Source: Xylogone sp. PMI_703 (Eukaryota; Ascomycota; Leotiomycetes). From it: a stretch of DNA of 64,000 nt. Numbering within the stretch: the stretch's first letter is position 1; each line of letters starts with the position of its first letter. This document shows, in pieces, positions 48,325-60,258 of the stretch. A program made the position numbers and the translations under genes. The stretch covers positions 3,410,001 to 3,474,000 of the forward strand of contig JAJTUQ010000001.1 in the NCBI GenBank assembly GCA_021399445.1, in the 5' to 3' direction. Under the pieces are notes generated by a model. The model did no database searches. It worked only from the letters and a program-made list of their open reading frames with translations, and was not told where the DNA came from.

Positions 48325-49317
48325 ATGGCAACAGAAATTCTACCTCCAGCAAAGGGATTATTCTACTACGCTGAGCCAGATATTGACAAGTACAATCCCG
48401 AGAGTTGTGGCTACTTTGCTTCACCGCGTTTTAAAAAGATATGCACGGTAGAGGCAGCCCTCCATGATCTCCGCCCAACAATCTTTTCTGAATCATCTCC
48501 ATACACACTTGAGAAGTATGGATTTATGGGCATCAAACATAAGTCTGCCTATTTGGAGGTTCCCAAAGCAACAAATATCCTGAAGGAAGATTCGCAGGGT
48601 ATAAACTCGGTATATGTGCCTGAAGTGCGAGAGCTTATCCGCAAATCTACAGGCTGCAAGGAAGTCTTTATATTAAATGTTGCAGTTCGAGATAACAGTG
48701 CAAAACCACCGACGGTTATCGACAAGCCCTTGGTTGACTGCGGTACACAACTAGATCCAGCGAAAACCAACCTTAACAAGGCTGTGTTGCCAGCAGATAT
48801 GAACGGCGCCAAACTTGGTCCAGTGCGCAGTGTCCACATTGACTTTTCTCCTCAAGGTGTTCAACAAATGATTCGGCATGCGAGGGATGATGTGGTAGCA
48901 CATTCTCAGGACATAATTGCCGCTGAAGAAGCCGGCCAACCGGCTCGTAGATACGCAATGTATAGCCTCTGGCGTCCACTCAGAAAAATAACTCGGGATC
49001 CTATTGCTCTCATTGACCCTGATTCATTCGTATTTGATAAGGAACTCATAGAATTCGTAAACAGGCAGCCTGGAATCAGTGGCGACTTCTGGACTGGAGT
49101 TCACCTAGTTAGTCCAGATGCTGCAAACCAACACAAATGGTATTACATTCGTGAACAGGATCAAGACGAGGCGCTTCTTATTCAATTGTACGATAGCTAT
49201 GCAAGGCAGGAGGGTAGGCCTATTGGAACACCGCACGCAAGTCCAGATATGACATCGGGCATTCCGGAGGGAGGATGGAGGGAAAGTATTGAGACTCGGG
49301 TTATGGCATTTTGGTGA
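48325..49317 (+). CDS. AsaB/CmcJ-like oxidase (putative Fe(II)/2OG-type hydroxylase/desaturase)
   Basis: Single exon, 330 residues. The start is the ATG at 48325. It has the N-terminal pattern of this fungal family (GLFYYAEPDIDKYNPES), a likely HxD metal pair in SVHIDFSPQG (His171, Asp173), the signature YAMYSLWRPLRKITRDPIAL, the block HLVSPDAANQHKWYYIREQD and a late His in GTPHASPDM (His304). Relatives are annotated as GA4 desaturase-like, AsaB or CmcJ-like proteins and are frequent in fungal metabolite clusters. Here it could hydroxylate or desaturate the modified peptide. Catalytic residues are assigned by eye. Confidence 0.85.
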   Translation: MATEILPPAKGLFYYAEPDIDKYNPESCGYFASPRFKKICTVEAALHDLRPTIFSESSPYTLEKYGFMGIKHKSAYLEVPKATNILKEDSQGINSVYVPEVRELIRKSTGCKEVFILNVAVRDNSAKPPTVIDKPLVDCGTQLDPAKTNLNKAVLPADMNGAKLGPVRSVHIDFSPQGVQQMIRHARDDVVAHSQDIIAAEEAGQPARRYAMYSLWRPLRKITRDPIALIDPDSFVFDKELIEFVNRQPGISGDFWTGVHLVSPDAANQHKWYYIREQDQDEALLIQLYDSYARQEGRPIGTPHASPDMTSGIPEGGWRESIETRVMAFW

Positions 49318-50075
49318 TACTGATGGAAGAATACCTTTGAGCTTTACAGTTTGAAATTGGAACTAGAAAATAAAATCAGATAATCATGTCAACTTCTCAT
49401 ACTCTTCTACAGACCAAATACTAGATCGGTCGTAGCAAGGAATGTTTATCAGTTCAAAGATGAATATTCAAGCTTAGAAGTGGCATAACTACCACATATG
49501 CTAGACCTGTGAATCAATAAGGCCAATAAAGGGCAAGCCGACGCCGTGTTCAGTCGGTCAGCCTGATCTGAGTAATCGGATCCATCACGCTTAGGCAGTC
49601 AAGCCCAACAGCAAACCGCGTTAAGATGGGTATTCGTCAGCAGCTAGAAAAATCCATCTAGGATATAAAAGAAGTGGTTCTACTGCCTTAGAAGGTGTGG
49701 TAGTATCATGCGATCGCGACGAGCTGCCTTGGTTGCTTCACGAAGCAGTCTGAGCATGCTCGGCACCCTTGACCGGACTTCTTCCCCCTAGCTCCTGTGT
49801 TGCTTACATCATGCGCAGAATCAAAGTCCAAATTATTACTCCCTTGTCACAAATACGGGTATCATAGTTTAATTTTTTATAGGCTTTCTACGTCAAAGAC
49901 TGTATGTTCACTTAACACCCCAACCCGAGCCGTATGCCACTTTTCCTGAAGTAGCATCGAAATGACAACTGTGAGAAGCTAAGAAAGTTATCAAAGGATC
50001 GGAATCAAGAGACGTGGCCTTGGAAGCAACACATGCAAACGTTCTTAATATTGCTTTATAGAGAATCCAGATGAA
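49318..50075. other. Intergenic, no gene recognised
   Basis: Between the oxidase stop and the ABC transporter start, both on plus. No motif-bearing frame. Confidence 0.35.
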
Positions 50076-53000
50076 ATGTCAGCTTCATCTTCAGCATCCG
50101 CTTCTGAGTCATCTGAAAAGCAAATAAGAGATGGACGGCTCGTAAGAGAGCCGTTCGTAACAACCAAAGATGAACAGATAATCTTGAGTAACCAACTTCA
50201 TACGGCAGGAGCTAAAGTTAGTTATCTAAGCCTTTATCGATATGCGGATGGTTGGGACTGTCTTGTCATTTTCATCAGTGCCATTTGTGCAGTGGCAGGA
50301 GGAGCAGCAATGCCATTGTTTACGGTAAACCAGAGTAGATGCTTATACAACAGACTTTGTTGTTGCTAATATGTTGTATAGATTCTACTTGGCCAGTTGA
50401 CATCGTCGGCTCAGGGGTTTTTTAATGACTCTACGTCTCACCATGACTTTACTTCACAGCTCGTGAAGAACACCCTGTATTTCATATATATCGGAATTGT
50501 TCAATTCACTTCTATTTTTATTTCGATCCTGGGTTTTATATATACAGGAGATCGTATAGTACAGAGGCTTCGGGTAGAATACCTAAGGGCAATACTCAGA
50601 CAGAATATTGGTTATTTCGATATCTTAGGAGCTGGAGAGGTTACGACTCGTATTACTGCTGATACGAACCTTGTGCAGGAAGGTATTTCTGAAAAGGTCG
50701 CGCTTACATTGACCGCACTAGGAAGCTTTTTTACTGCGTTTATTATTGCTTATATCAAATACTGGAAACTCGCCCTTATTTGCAGTTCAACTTTTGTGTT
50801 CTTAGTTATTCTCATGGTTGCAGCATCCATTTCCACGGTCAAATTCAGCAGACGATCTCTCCAGAGCTACACTATCGGTAGCAGTTTGGCTGAACAGATA
50901 ATCAGTTCTATTAGAACTGTCACTGCATTCGGTTCTCAGGAAAAGCTTGCAATGCAATATGAGATTCATATAAAGGCTGCTTCGATTCATGGACTAAGGC
51001 TACAGGTTTTCATGGCAATATTGGTCGCTGCACATTTTAGTCTCATATTTCTCAATTATGCTTTAGGATTTTGGACTGGTTCACATTTTCTCGTCAAAGG
51101 CGAAGTCGAAGCAGGCCAGGTTGTGACAATATTGACCGCAGTACTTCTCGGCTCATTCAGCATAGTAAATGTTGCTCCTCACGGTGAGGCTTTTGCAAAC
51201 GCGGTAGCAGCAATGGGTAAAATATATGGCACAATTGATCGAATATCTCCTTTGGATCCAACTACGGGAGAGGGAAACACCCTGAGTCATGTTGAAGGAA
51301 CCGTGGAACTACAAAATGTGAAGCACATCTATCCCTCCCGCCCGGACATAACGGTTATGAGTAATGTGAGCTTGCTAATCCCGGCTGGAAAGACGACAGC
51401 TCTTGTGGGGGCCTCAGGATCAGGAAAGAGCACTATCATCAGCTTAATAGAGCGGTTTTATCAACCTGTTCAGGGAAGTATTCTACTAGATAGATACGAT
51501 ATTCAAACTTTAAATCTCCGATGGCTGCGCCAACAAGTCTCCCTGGTCAGTCAAGAACCTCGTCTCTTCGCAACCTCCATTTTTGAAAATATCAAATTTG
51601 GGCTTGTCAACTCAGTGTTTGAAAATGAATCCGAACATCAGCTGCGAGAAAGAGTTAAGAGGGCAGCTCGAACAGCTAACGCACACGATTTTATCATGGA
51701 ATTGCCTGAAGGATACGAGACACAAGTCGGGGAACGCGGAAACCTGTTGTCAGGAGGGCAAAGACAGCGGATTTGTATTGCTCGTGCTATCATCAAAAAC
51801 CCTAAAATACTTCTCTTAGACGAGGCTACGTCGGCGTTAGACACTAAATCTGAGGGTATTGTCCAAGCTGCTCTGGACAAGGCAGCTGAAGGCCGCACTA
51901 CAGTTGTCATAGCCCATCGATTGTCAACTATCAAGACTGCTCACAAGATCGTTGTCTTTGATAATGGCCACATAGCAGAGGAAGGAAGTCACGAAAATCT
52001 TCTCAACAGGAATGGTATCTACTCAAAGCTTGTTGCAGCACAGCGCATGAAGGAACTGAGCGTTGACCATAGAATTGAGGCACAAGGCTTGAACGGAGGA
52101 CCACCACAAAAGGAAACCATAGGAGATGGTACTACTAGAGATTTGACAGAACAGATACCAAGCGAAATTGCAAAGTTCGACAGAATTTTAGAAAAGACAA
52201 CAAAAGTCCAAATACCCGAAGATAATGAATCCAATATCGGTGCTTTTAAGATGAGCGATGAGACCAGCCCGAAGTACTCACTTTGGACGTTGACCAAATT
52301 TACCGCCTCATTCAATCACCGCGAAGTTGGACTAATGCTGATAGGCCTTTGCTTTGCGGTGCTTGCGGGCGGAGGCCGGCCGTCCCAAGCGATACTTTAT
52401 TCTAAAGCAGCTGAGACGTTAATATACCCTCCTAGCTTGTACAAAAAACTGAGACACGATGCGAATCTCTGGTCCCTTTTGCTTCTCACTATGGGGATTC
52501 TTCTGTTTACATTCTATCTCATTCATGGTGTCCTGTTTGCATTCTGTTCCGAGAAGCTAGGTTATCGTGCAAGAAGCCAAGGATTCCGAGCAATACTGCG
52601 TCAAGATGTCGCCTTTTTTGATAGACCAGAGAATAACACAGGTGCTCTAACGTTGTTTCTATCATTGGAGACAAAAAGATTATCCGGTATCAGTGGTGGT
52701 AACCTTGGGACTCTTCTAAATATATCAACAACCTTCGTCGCTTCTTTAATAATAGCCCTCGCTGTTGGATGGAAGATGGCTTTGGTTTGTATCTCATTCG
52801 TCCCTATACTTTTAGGCTGTGGGTATTATCGGTTTTGGATGTTAGCAGAATTTGAGGCAAAAGCGAAAAGGGCTTATTACGCCTCAGGAGGATACGCATG
52901 CGAAGCTATTTTAAGCATCCGGACCATTGCATCTCTCAATCTGGAACATCATACTTTATCAACTTATTCTCATCAACTTGAACAGCAAGCGAGGGAAAAT

Positions 53001-54135
53001 CTTATTTCAGCTTTCAAGTCATCTTTGCTATATGCAGCTTCTCAAGGCCTCGGTTACTTGTGCATGGCTCTTGGATTCTGGTACGGAGGAACTCTTCTCG
53101 GAAAACGTCAATACTCTATCTTTCAGTTCTTTCTCTGCTTTAGAGGGGTTATATTCGGAACGCAATCCGCAGCCACAATGTTCTCATTTGCCCCTGATAT
53201 GGGCAAAGCCAAGGCTGCTGCTGCTGAGCTGAAAAGACTCTTTGACCGCAAGCCCCTGATCGATGTCTGCTCTGAAGTCGGGGAACACATTGATGGCATG
53301 GAAGGTGCAATCGAATTTCGTAACGTCCATTTCAGATATGATACTCGCCCAGATCAACAAGTGCTCCAAGGGCTGAGCTTAACCATCAAGCCTGGACAGT
53401 ACGTGGCTTTTGTCGGTCCAAGCGGCTGTGGGAAAAGCACTGCAATCGCCCTTCTAGAGCGCTTTTATGATGTTTCATTAGGAGCCATCTATGTGGATGG
53501 AAGGGACATTTCGAACCTCAACGTCAACCAATTTCGCAGCTTCCTTTCACTTGTGAGCCAGGATTTAACACTTTATCACGGCACAATTCAAGAAAACATT
53601 CTATTGGGCAGCAATAGCCCTGATGTCCCCCATGAGAATATAGTCACAGCCTGCAAGAGCGCTAACATCTATGATTTCATCTTATCATTGCCGTAAGCAT
53701 TCTAATATGGTTAAACAAAAGCGATTGTTTCTCACTTACGATTCTAGTGACGGCTTTGACACCCTAGTAGGTAACGGCGGTATTATGCTTTCTGGTGGAC
53801 AAAAACAACGCATTACTCTAGCTCGCGCGTTACTCCGTGATCCCAAAATTCTCCTTCTAGATGAAGCAACGTCTGCTCTGGATTCTGAATCAGAAAAGGT
53901 AGTCCAAGCAGCGCTCAATACCGTGGCCCAGGACCGTAGCCGGACGATCATCGCAGTTGCTCATCGTTTGAGTACGATACAAGATGCAGACATCATCTAT
54001 GTTTTTGATCATGGCCGTATTGTGGAAAGTGGGACTCACCAAAGTCTCATACTCAACAAGGGTCAATATTACGAACTAGTCAATTTGCAAACTCTTGAGG
54101 AAGTTCCGGCAGATAGTACTACTCTGAACGCCTAA
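50076..54135 (+). CDS. Full-length ABCB (MDR-type) ABC transporter
   Basis: Exons 50076-50324, 50382-53692 and 53748-54135; introns of 57 and 55 bp; 1315 residues. The order is TMD1-NBD1-TMD2-NBD2. The first Walker A is GASGSGKST (about 426-434), with signature LSGGQRQR and Walker [13 protein letters not shown]. The second Walker A is GPSGCGKST (about 1095), with LSGGQKQR and [12 protein letters not shown] formed across the last exon. Both ATP sites look intact. It is probably a plasma-membrane or vesicle exporter of the cluster product, giving self-protection. The family includes drug and a-factor peptide pumps, so a peptide substrate is reasonable. Confidence 0.95.
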
Positions 54136-55059
54136 TCTCTGGTGATGACAGCGACCATTCCACTCTTTATGTACTGTACATTCCGGACCATACCCAATCT
54201 AGGCCTACGCTAATTTCAACACAATTCAAGTACAACTCAGTTGGTCATATTTATACGGCGTTAGCACATGCTCGCTTCCGTCTAAGTGACTCAATTAAAG
54301 CCTTCCGGCACGAATAAGAAAGACTAAGACATAAAAAAGCTGATACTTTCTGTTATTATATAAATTTTACTAACAAGGAATCCAAAACTCCTGATCTGTG
54401 AATACTACTTCTAGCTGTTGAAGCTTGTTTAGATTCTGTGATAAATTCTGTTGGGATAGGTCATGGCTTTATGTAGTAATTTGTAAATATATGGATTTCA
54501 TTTGATTAATTAATTACTCTTTGAAGACCCAGTTCGGTCCGGGAAATCTGAATCGAGAAGTATGCTAGCAAAGGTGGCTGAACTTCTATACAGCTAGCTG
54601 ATGGTGTTTTACAGCTATGAGACACTTCGAAACGCCAAGTAGAGCGGTATATGGTGTCATAGTTACCTGCATTCGGGGATTCGAATATAGCTCATAGGCC
54701 GTCAGACTACACTTTGTATGTAACTGAGAGTCAACATGTCCGAAACGGTAGTATCTGGTTATGTTATATCGACTTTTAGCATTGTGATTTGGAATATCCA
54801 TGTCAACTCAAAAGCTTACGATAAAGTGATGGCTTGGAAGTAGTTATAATGCCACTTTGAATGGTAATTGCAGAGCTATATTTAGTAAAGAAGCTTTGGT
54901 AGTAGATAGAGCTGTGTACTGTACGATGCAATATGAGCTCAGCATTCTCGAAGGCTAGATTAGTTGTAACCTCAACATGATAACCTTCGTTATTCACTAG
55001 TCCGATGACTTCCAGTTTACAATGGTACAATAAAATGATTACATTTGATTATTAAATAT
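54136..55059. other. Intergenic, convergent 3' ends
   Basis: Between the ABC transporter stop and the stop of the minus-strand MFS gene. Small minus-strand frames (54586-54801, 54803-55030) have no motif. Confidence 0.35.
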
Positions 55060-56527
55060 TTAGACAACATATTTACAATCTATTTGATCTTCAGGTTCAT
55101 TTTCTAGTGAAGTGATTGACCCTACAGGTAGATATGAGTGTCTCTCCGCTTGGCGGTTCCTTGTAGCCAAGTAAGCTCGTAAAACCAGTGCCAAAAATCC
55201 TCCAAATGCCATTATCGCAGCGCACAGTCCAAGGCCTCTGGGATGGTTTGGTTCGTCAATGGCTCGCCAGTATGGTTTTATTCCAGCTGGAGAGAAGATA
55301 GTCGCAAGTTGTCCAGCAACTAGAAGCTCTGTCAAGAGTAATGCGCGCTCATATTCCGAGTCCACATTGCCTAAAGCCCAGGAAATAATGACCGTTATAG
55401 CACAGTAACATCCTATACACGTGAGGAATATTGCAAAATAAAACCATAATTCGCTCCAGCCGAAACTTGCAGCAATTGACATCAGAGCAAATCCTAAGCA
55501 GGACAGAAACATATAAAAGCTGGCATAGTAGCCGCGCACTTTCGTCTTTGCTGATGCCTTCACCGTGATGAAAATCGAGAACAAAGCAATAAGGTACGGA
55601 GCCATCATTAATATATGGAAACCTATGTGAGATGAACTGAGGTCTGCAAATACTGTGAAGAAGTAGTACGGCACATAAGCAAACGATGTGTGCGATTGCA
55701 ACCCCAAGTAAGAAGGCGCCGAAGCAGCAGCCAAATTAGGACAAACGTAGATGGCAACACACAGAAGATTTTTCATGTTGAAGATCCTCACAATCCCGCG
55801 TTTCCAGGTTCTCTCATCATTTGGTTCTCTGAACCTTGAATGAAGGAGAATGCTATCAGGAACATTAGGCAGTCGTAACCACAGTGCGAGGCCAATGAGG
55901 ATACCAAGTATTCCGTCAATAGCGAAGATGCCACGCCAGTTGAGACCCAAGGTGTCTTTGAGGAAATTAACCACTACGGCCATAAGTGGTCCAATAACCG
56001 AAATCTGAAAGGGGGTGATAGCCACGAAAACCGCAACAGCCAATGTCAAGTCACTAGGTGAAATTCTACAAAGCAACAACAATGCTCCCGGAAAGACCGC
56101 ACCACCGATTCCCAGCAAAGATCTCACAAGGAGTAGAAACCAAGCGGACGGTGAAAAGATTTGCGCAAGTACGAGCGTGGACTGTATGGAGATTGTGATT
56201 AAGATGAGTTTTCGGACATTGGCTGTATGCCATATTGATAGTAGCCACGCGAATGCAAGAAGGACGAACTTGGTGTCCGTGTATGTCTCTTCAGACTCGC
56301 CTTGGCTCAGCTCGAGGTGCGATGCTAGCCCTGCGGTTCTTGCATAGCCAAAGACTGTTATATAATGAGTACTGGTTCCTTTAATTAAATTTCCACAGCA
56401 AGAGTTGAGTTTAAGGCTTACAAATATCATCTAATTGCCACCACGCATATGGAAGTAAAATATAAAGATAAAATGATAATTTGGGCCTGTATTTAATTCC
56501 GTTTCCAAACTCTCTTGGGTGATCCAT
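55060..56527 (-). CDS. MFS transporter, anion:cation symporter-like
   Basis: Exons (minus) 56527-56422 and 56354-55060 (67-bp intron), 466 residues. The start is the best in-frame ATG (CCATGGATC context). About 10-11 membrane spans follow. FGYARTAGL near the N-terminus matches the (N)IGNARVAGL segment of Dal5/allantoate-permease-like carriers, and RSLLGIGGAVFPG and NWRGIFAIDGILG also fit. The N-terminus is shorter than usual and lacks the DRR...P lead, so an extra 5' exon or a truncation is possible. Could move a small acid or peptide. Confidence 0.8.
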
Positions 56528-57005
56528 GGCAGTCTAGGATTTTCTCGATAAAGTCCAGTTATTCGCAAGAGTAGTAACCAAATCAATGAAAGTAATGAAA
56601 AAGAGACTATCCAGCGCTCTGAAATCAAGATATTCGTTTCCACTATTCAGGCTCGCCTACAACCATAGATGATCGTATAGGGAAAAGCGATCCGAGGAAC
56701 TCAGAGAACGACAAGTTGTCACGACGTTCCACCCAATCACGTAGCACTGTGGAAAGTGGCTCCCCTCCAAAGAAATAGTCATGATGGTAAAAAGAAAGGA
56801 AGTCTAAAAGTTCCAATCCAACACTCTCTGAGAATCGCACTTACAAAATAATTGATACTCTACCAGTGCTGGTTGACCTAATTATGCGTTGTTCCTTTCA
56901 TCATCTAGGCGTTTAACTCTATAACCTCACTGACACTGTTATATCTTGCGACTTATTTATTTTGGAGTCAGCCTCTTTGATAAAACCTAAGTCGAAAGGC
57001 GAAAC
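56528..57005. other. Intergenic with possible gene remnant
   Basis: Two minus-strand frames lie here: 56643-56840 (GGEPLSTVLRDWVERRDN) and 56431-56643, the latter overlapping the first MFS exon in another frame. They look protein-like but carry no family I recognise. They may be a decayed gene or a missed 5' exon of the MFS gene. Confidence 0.3.
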
Positions 57006-58702
57006 ATGTCTTCACAAGCAGAGCCGGAAGGCGGGCATTATCTCACATACCGCGAAAGTACGCCTTTGCTCAGCGAGCCAGGTGATTCTACCGGCCTACA
57101 TGATCCTACTTTCGAAAAGTCGGTATCCCATCGCAATAGGCTGAGGCTTCGCCTAATAGTTACCCTTTTTTCCATCATTCTTCTTGTTGAAACCGGTGAT
57201 ATGATGACCCGAGGTCCTATGACTCGAATCTATGAGGCCGTAGCATGCCAAAAGTATTACAAAGTCTTAGACCAGTCAAAAATAGGTCCCGACGGACAGG
57301 TTGCGGAGGAGTTGTGCAAAATACCGCCAATACAATCAGAGGTGGCAGTTGTCAAGGGATATGGAGAACTCTTTGACGGCGTTGCAAGTACGATGTTGAT
57401 GAAGGGTGGTTGGCAATGCTTCATGATTCTAACAATGTACAGGTATCTTATTTGCGATCCCCTATGGAGTTATGTCTGATCGTATCGGGCGCAGACTTAC
57501 TCTCTTGATGTCTTTCCCTGGTCTACTTCTCAATGTTGTAAGCAGTGGAGGACTCCTTTGGTTTTCTAATATATTTCCACTTCGGGCTGTATGGTTATCA
57601 TCCCTAGCTCTTATGTTTGGCAGTGGATTGGTGGCGTCTTCTATGGTCTGGACCATGATTGCAGACGTTACCACAGATACACAAAGGTAAACCCAATCCT
57701 CTAAATTAATGGAGAGCTGCTGCTTTGAAAACTAAGTCTGATTATAGGTCAGCTATATTTTTCCAGTTTGGAGTTGTTATGATGGTGGCAGACTTTCTAT
57801 CGAACTCAACAGCCTCTTTACTGATGGTTTACAACCCGTGGTACGCGATAGTGTCGGGATGGGCAATCATATCCATCGGCCTTTCCCTTGCTATATCCCT
57901 TCCAGAAACAAAACATATAGCTTTATCAACACTTGAATCTGAATCTTGGCCTACACCCCATCCGTCCGATTCGAGAGCTGTCTACGAAGACCAAGGTTTC
58001 ACAAAGCCTGTTGAAAACTCTTCTTCAAGGCGCCTCATAAATCGTATTTCAGATATAATTAAGCCATATTCCTTCATTATTGAACAGAAGCAGGTCATGC
58101 TATTACTATGGGCTTTCGTGGTCTACAGATTAAGTCGAGGCACTGCGTGGTTTCTCATTCAATATGTCTCAACAAGATATGGATGGCGTATGGCTGCTGC
58201 AAACATGCTAATATCACTCAAGGCCATGTTAATGGTATTCTTGTTCATTGTTATTCTCCCATCCGCTTCCTGGTATTTGACCAAGCGATACAACATGAGC
58301 AGTGGGCAGAAGGATCTCCTACTTACAAAAGCTAGTATAACTAGTCTTTTGATCGGCACACTAGGAATGGGGCTTTCTCCAAACATTGCAGTTATGATAC
58401 TCTCGTTAACTGTTCAGACTCTTGGGGCAGGATTTACATATACGACCCGATCGCTTATCACAGTTATGGTTCAACAAGATCAGACTGCCCGCCTATACAC
58501 TATGATTGAGATCATCCAAGCAATAGGAATGGTAGTTGCAAGCCCAGTGATGACTACATCTTTCAGATGGGGTTTAGAACTTGGTGGTGCTTGGCAAGGT
58601 CTGGCATGGATGATCGCTGCTGGCCTTTTTGGATTGGCAGCAGGGCTTATATGGTCTGTTAAGTTGCCAGCTAGCATTCTTGCCCAGCAAAATGCTCTGT
58701 GA
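57006..58702 (+). CDS. MFS transporter
   Basis: Exons 57006-57387, 57443-57686 and 57748-58702; introns of 55 and 61 bp; 526 residues. It has a hydrophilic N-terminus, then a first span (LRLIVTLFSIILLVETGD). The MFS loop motif GVMSDRIGRR directly follows the first intron, and about 10-12 spans are seen in total, with a central acidic loop and Ser-rich stretch. It resembles the fungal MFS group with a long first lumenal loop (EAVACQKYYKVLDQ, with Cys) seen in many metabolite clusters. It lies between two other cluster-type genes and is on the same strand as HxxHC paralog C. Confidence 0.9.
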
Positions 58703-59541
58703 ATCCATTTATATTTTTGTATTAGAACGATTCTACATTTCATGTCGCGCAATCTTGGTATACTTAGGGGGTAAATTCAGCCTCAGCGAGCCATACAGCG
58801 CATTATAGTGACCGTGAACTTGTACCTCTCTACCAATAGTGAAAACGATGCCAGGAACCAATTTGCGATAGGGTGTCAGGGTTAGCGGCCATACTATTTA
58901 CCGACCTATCTCCTTAATCACCAAGAATAATAGGAATGGCAACATAAAATTATGTATTTAATGCAAACAATATATTGCGGAAGAACTATTCGTGAGCAAG
59001 TGGTCTATAATGGGTCTACTATGTAAGTGAGAGCCCACTTCTTCAAACCTCGAAAATAAAATTCTAGTATGTTCAAACTTGAGAGTTTTTTCGTAGCAGT
59101 AGAAACTGAATTTGTTGTTGTCCACAGGAGTCATCCTCCCTTTCGGTTGATTATCGGCAGGCACCAATTTATTTGACCATTTATATTCGTCCTTTTTCGT
59201 GGACATCCAATAAGCAGACGCCAAAATATAAGGCAACTAAACTCGGGACGAGCTGCCACACCTGGGTCGACTTGCCACAAACAGAATTCTCACCACCCTG
59301 TTCCCGGACATCCTTACAGTGTTCGGGACGACCTACCACAGCTAGGGACTGCTTGCCGTGAATAGAACCCACGGCTTGGCTACACAACTTTAGTCTTGCC
59401 GACAAACATTTACCCCCAGAGGGAAGGCTGGCTATTGGCTTTCCGCTCCCCATCTTAAAATCACATTTTAAGAGGTGAATCTAAGAGTTTGAGTCCAACG
59501 ATGCTCCAGCTAACTTTTCCTACCCCGTTGCCTCACTCATT
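58703..59541. other. Intergenic, no gene recognised
   Basis: Between the MFS gene and HxxHC paralog C. A more GC-rich patch at about 59230-59450 has open frames on both strands but no motif. Confidence 0.35.
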
Positions 59542-60258
59542 ATGGACAAGTTTCTGAGGAGAGCAAAGTCAATTGCGATCCCAAATATTTTAAGACACGA
59601 TGAACAGAAGTCCGTTGACGGCGAGCCACTGCTTTTCAGCGTAGGGTCTCCCCCCGCTAGAACAACTTTCCAGCTCTCCACAATAACTATAAAGAACTCT
59701 TTTCGATACCTCATCGTATGTCTCGTCACATCTCTAGTATGGTGGGCGGTTTTGAGACTCTCTCCTACTCAATACATGCCGAAATCGACGACAACTATGT
59801 ACCTTCACTGTGGAGAAACAGCTTCTGAAGCACGAGAACTCGGTTGCCAATTTGATCCTTTGGCGGTCATGTGGGTTCCTGGGCCCTGCTTTGACAATGA
59901 AACTCTACAAGAATATTATGATTATCAAGAAGAAATGGCATGGCTTGGTTACGATGATATGGACTACGAGCAGCGAATAGACTTTCAAACAATGTCAGAA
60001 CGAGTGGCTGGATCGGATCTTCCCCCATATTACACGACACGACGAGAACACACCATTCATTGTGGCTTCATGTTGCAAAGACTGCATAAAGGATATTTAA
60101 CTGATCCAAACACATTAGATGAGGAGTTACTGAGTTTTCATCACACTCGACATTGTGTGAAATTTTTGCTTGATTCTATGAGTAAACCCAAATGGGAACT
60201 TGACAGTCTCACAACCAAGAATAAGCCAGGGTTTTCAAGCTGTGTCATTGAGGTATAA
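59542..60258 (+). CDS. Divergent UstYa-like HxxHC membrane protein, paralog C
   Basis: Single exon, 238 residues. Membrane span at about 54-73 (FRYLIVCLVTSLVWWAVL). The lumenal block LHCGETASEARELGCQFDP and MWVPGPC matches paralogs A and B. The HxxHC pair is HTIHC (170-174) and HTRHC (201-205), with the same 26-residue gap. The end FSSCVIEV resembles QGCVALF of paralog A. It lies 12-17 kb from the other two copies, beyond the transporters, and sets a likely right limit for the RiPP cluster. Confidence 0.78.
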   Translation: MDKFLRRAKSIAIPNILRHDEQKSVDGEPLLFSVGSPPARTTFQLSTITIKNSFRYLIVCLVTSLVWWAVLRLSPTQYMPKSTTTMYLHCGETASEARELGCQFDPLAVMWVPGPCFDNETLQEYYDYQEEMAWLGYDDMDYEQRIDFQTMSERVAGSDLPPYYTTRREHTIHCGFMLQRLHKGYLTDPNTLDEELLSFHHTRHCVKFLLDSMSKPKWELDSLTTKNKPGFSSCVIEV

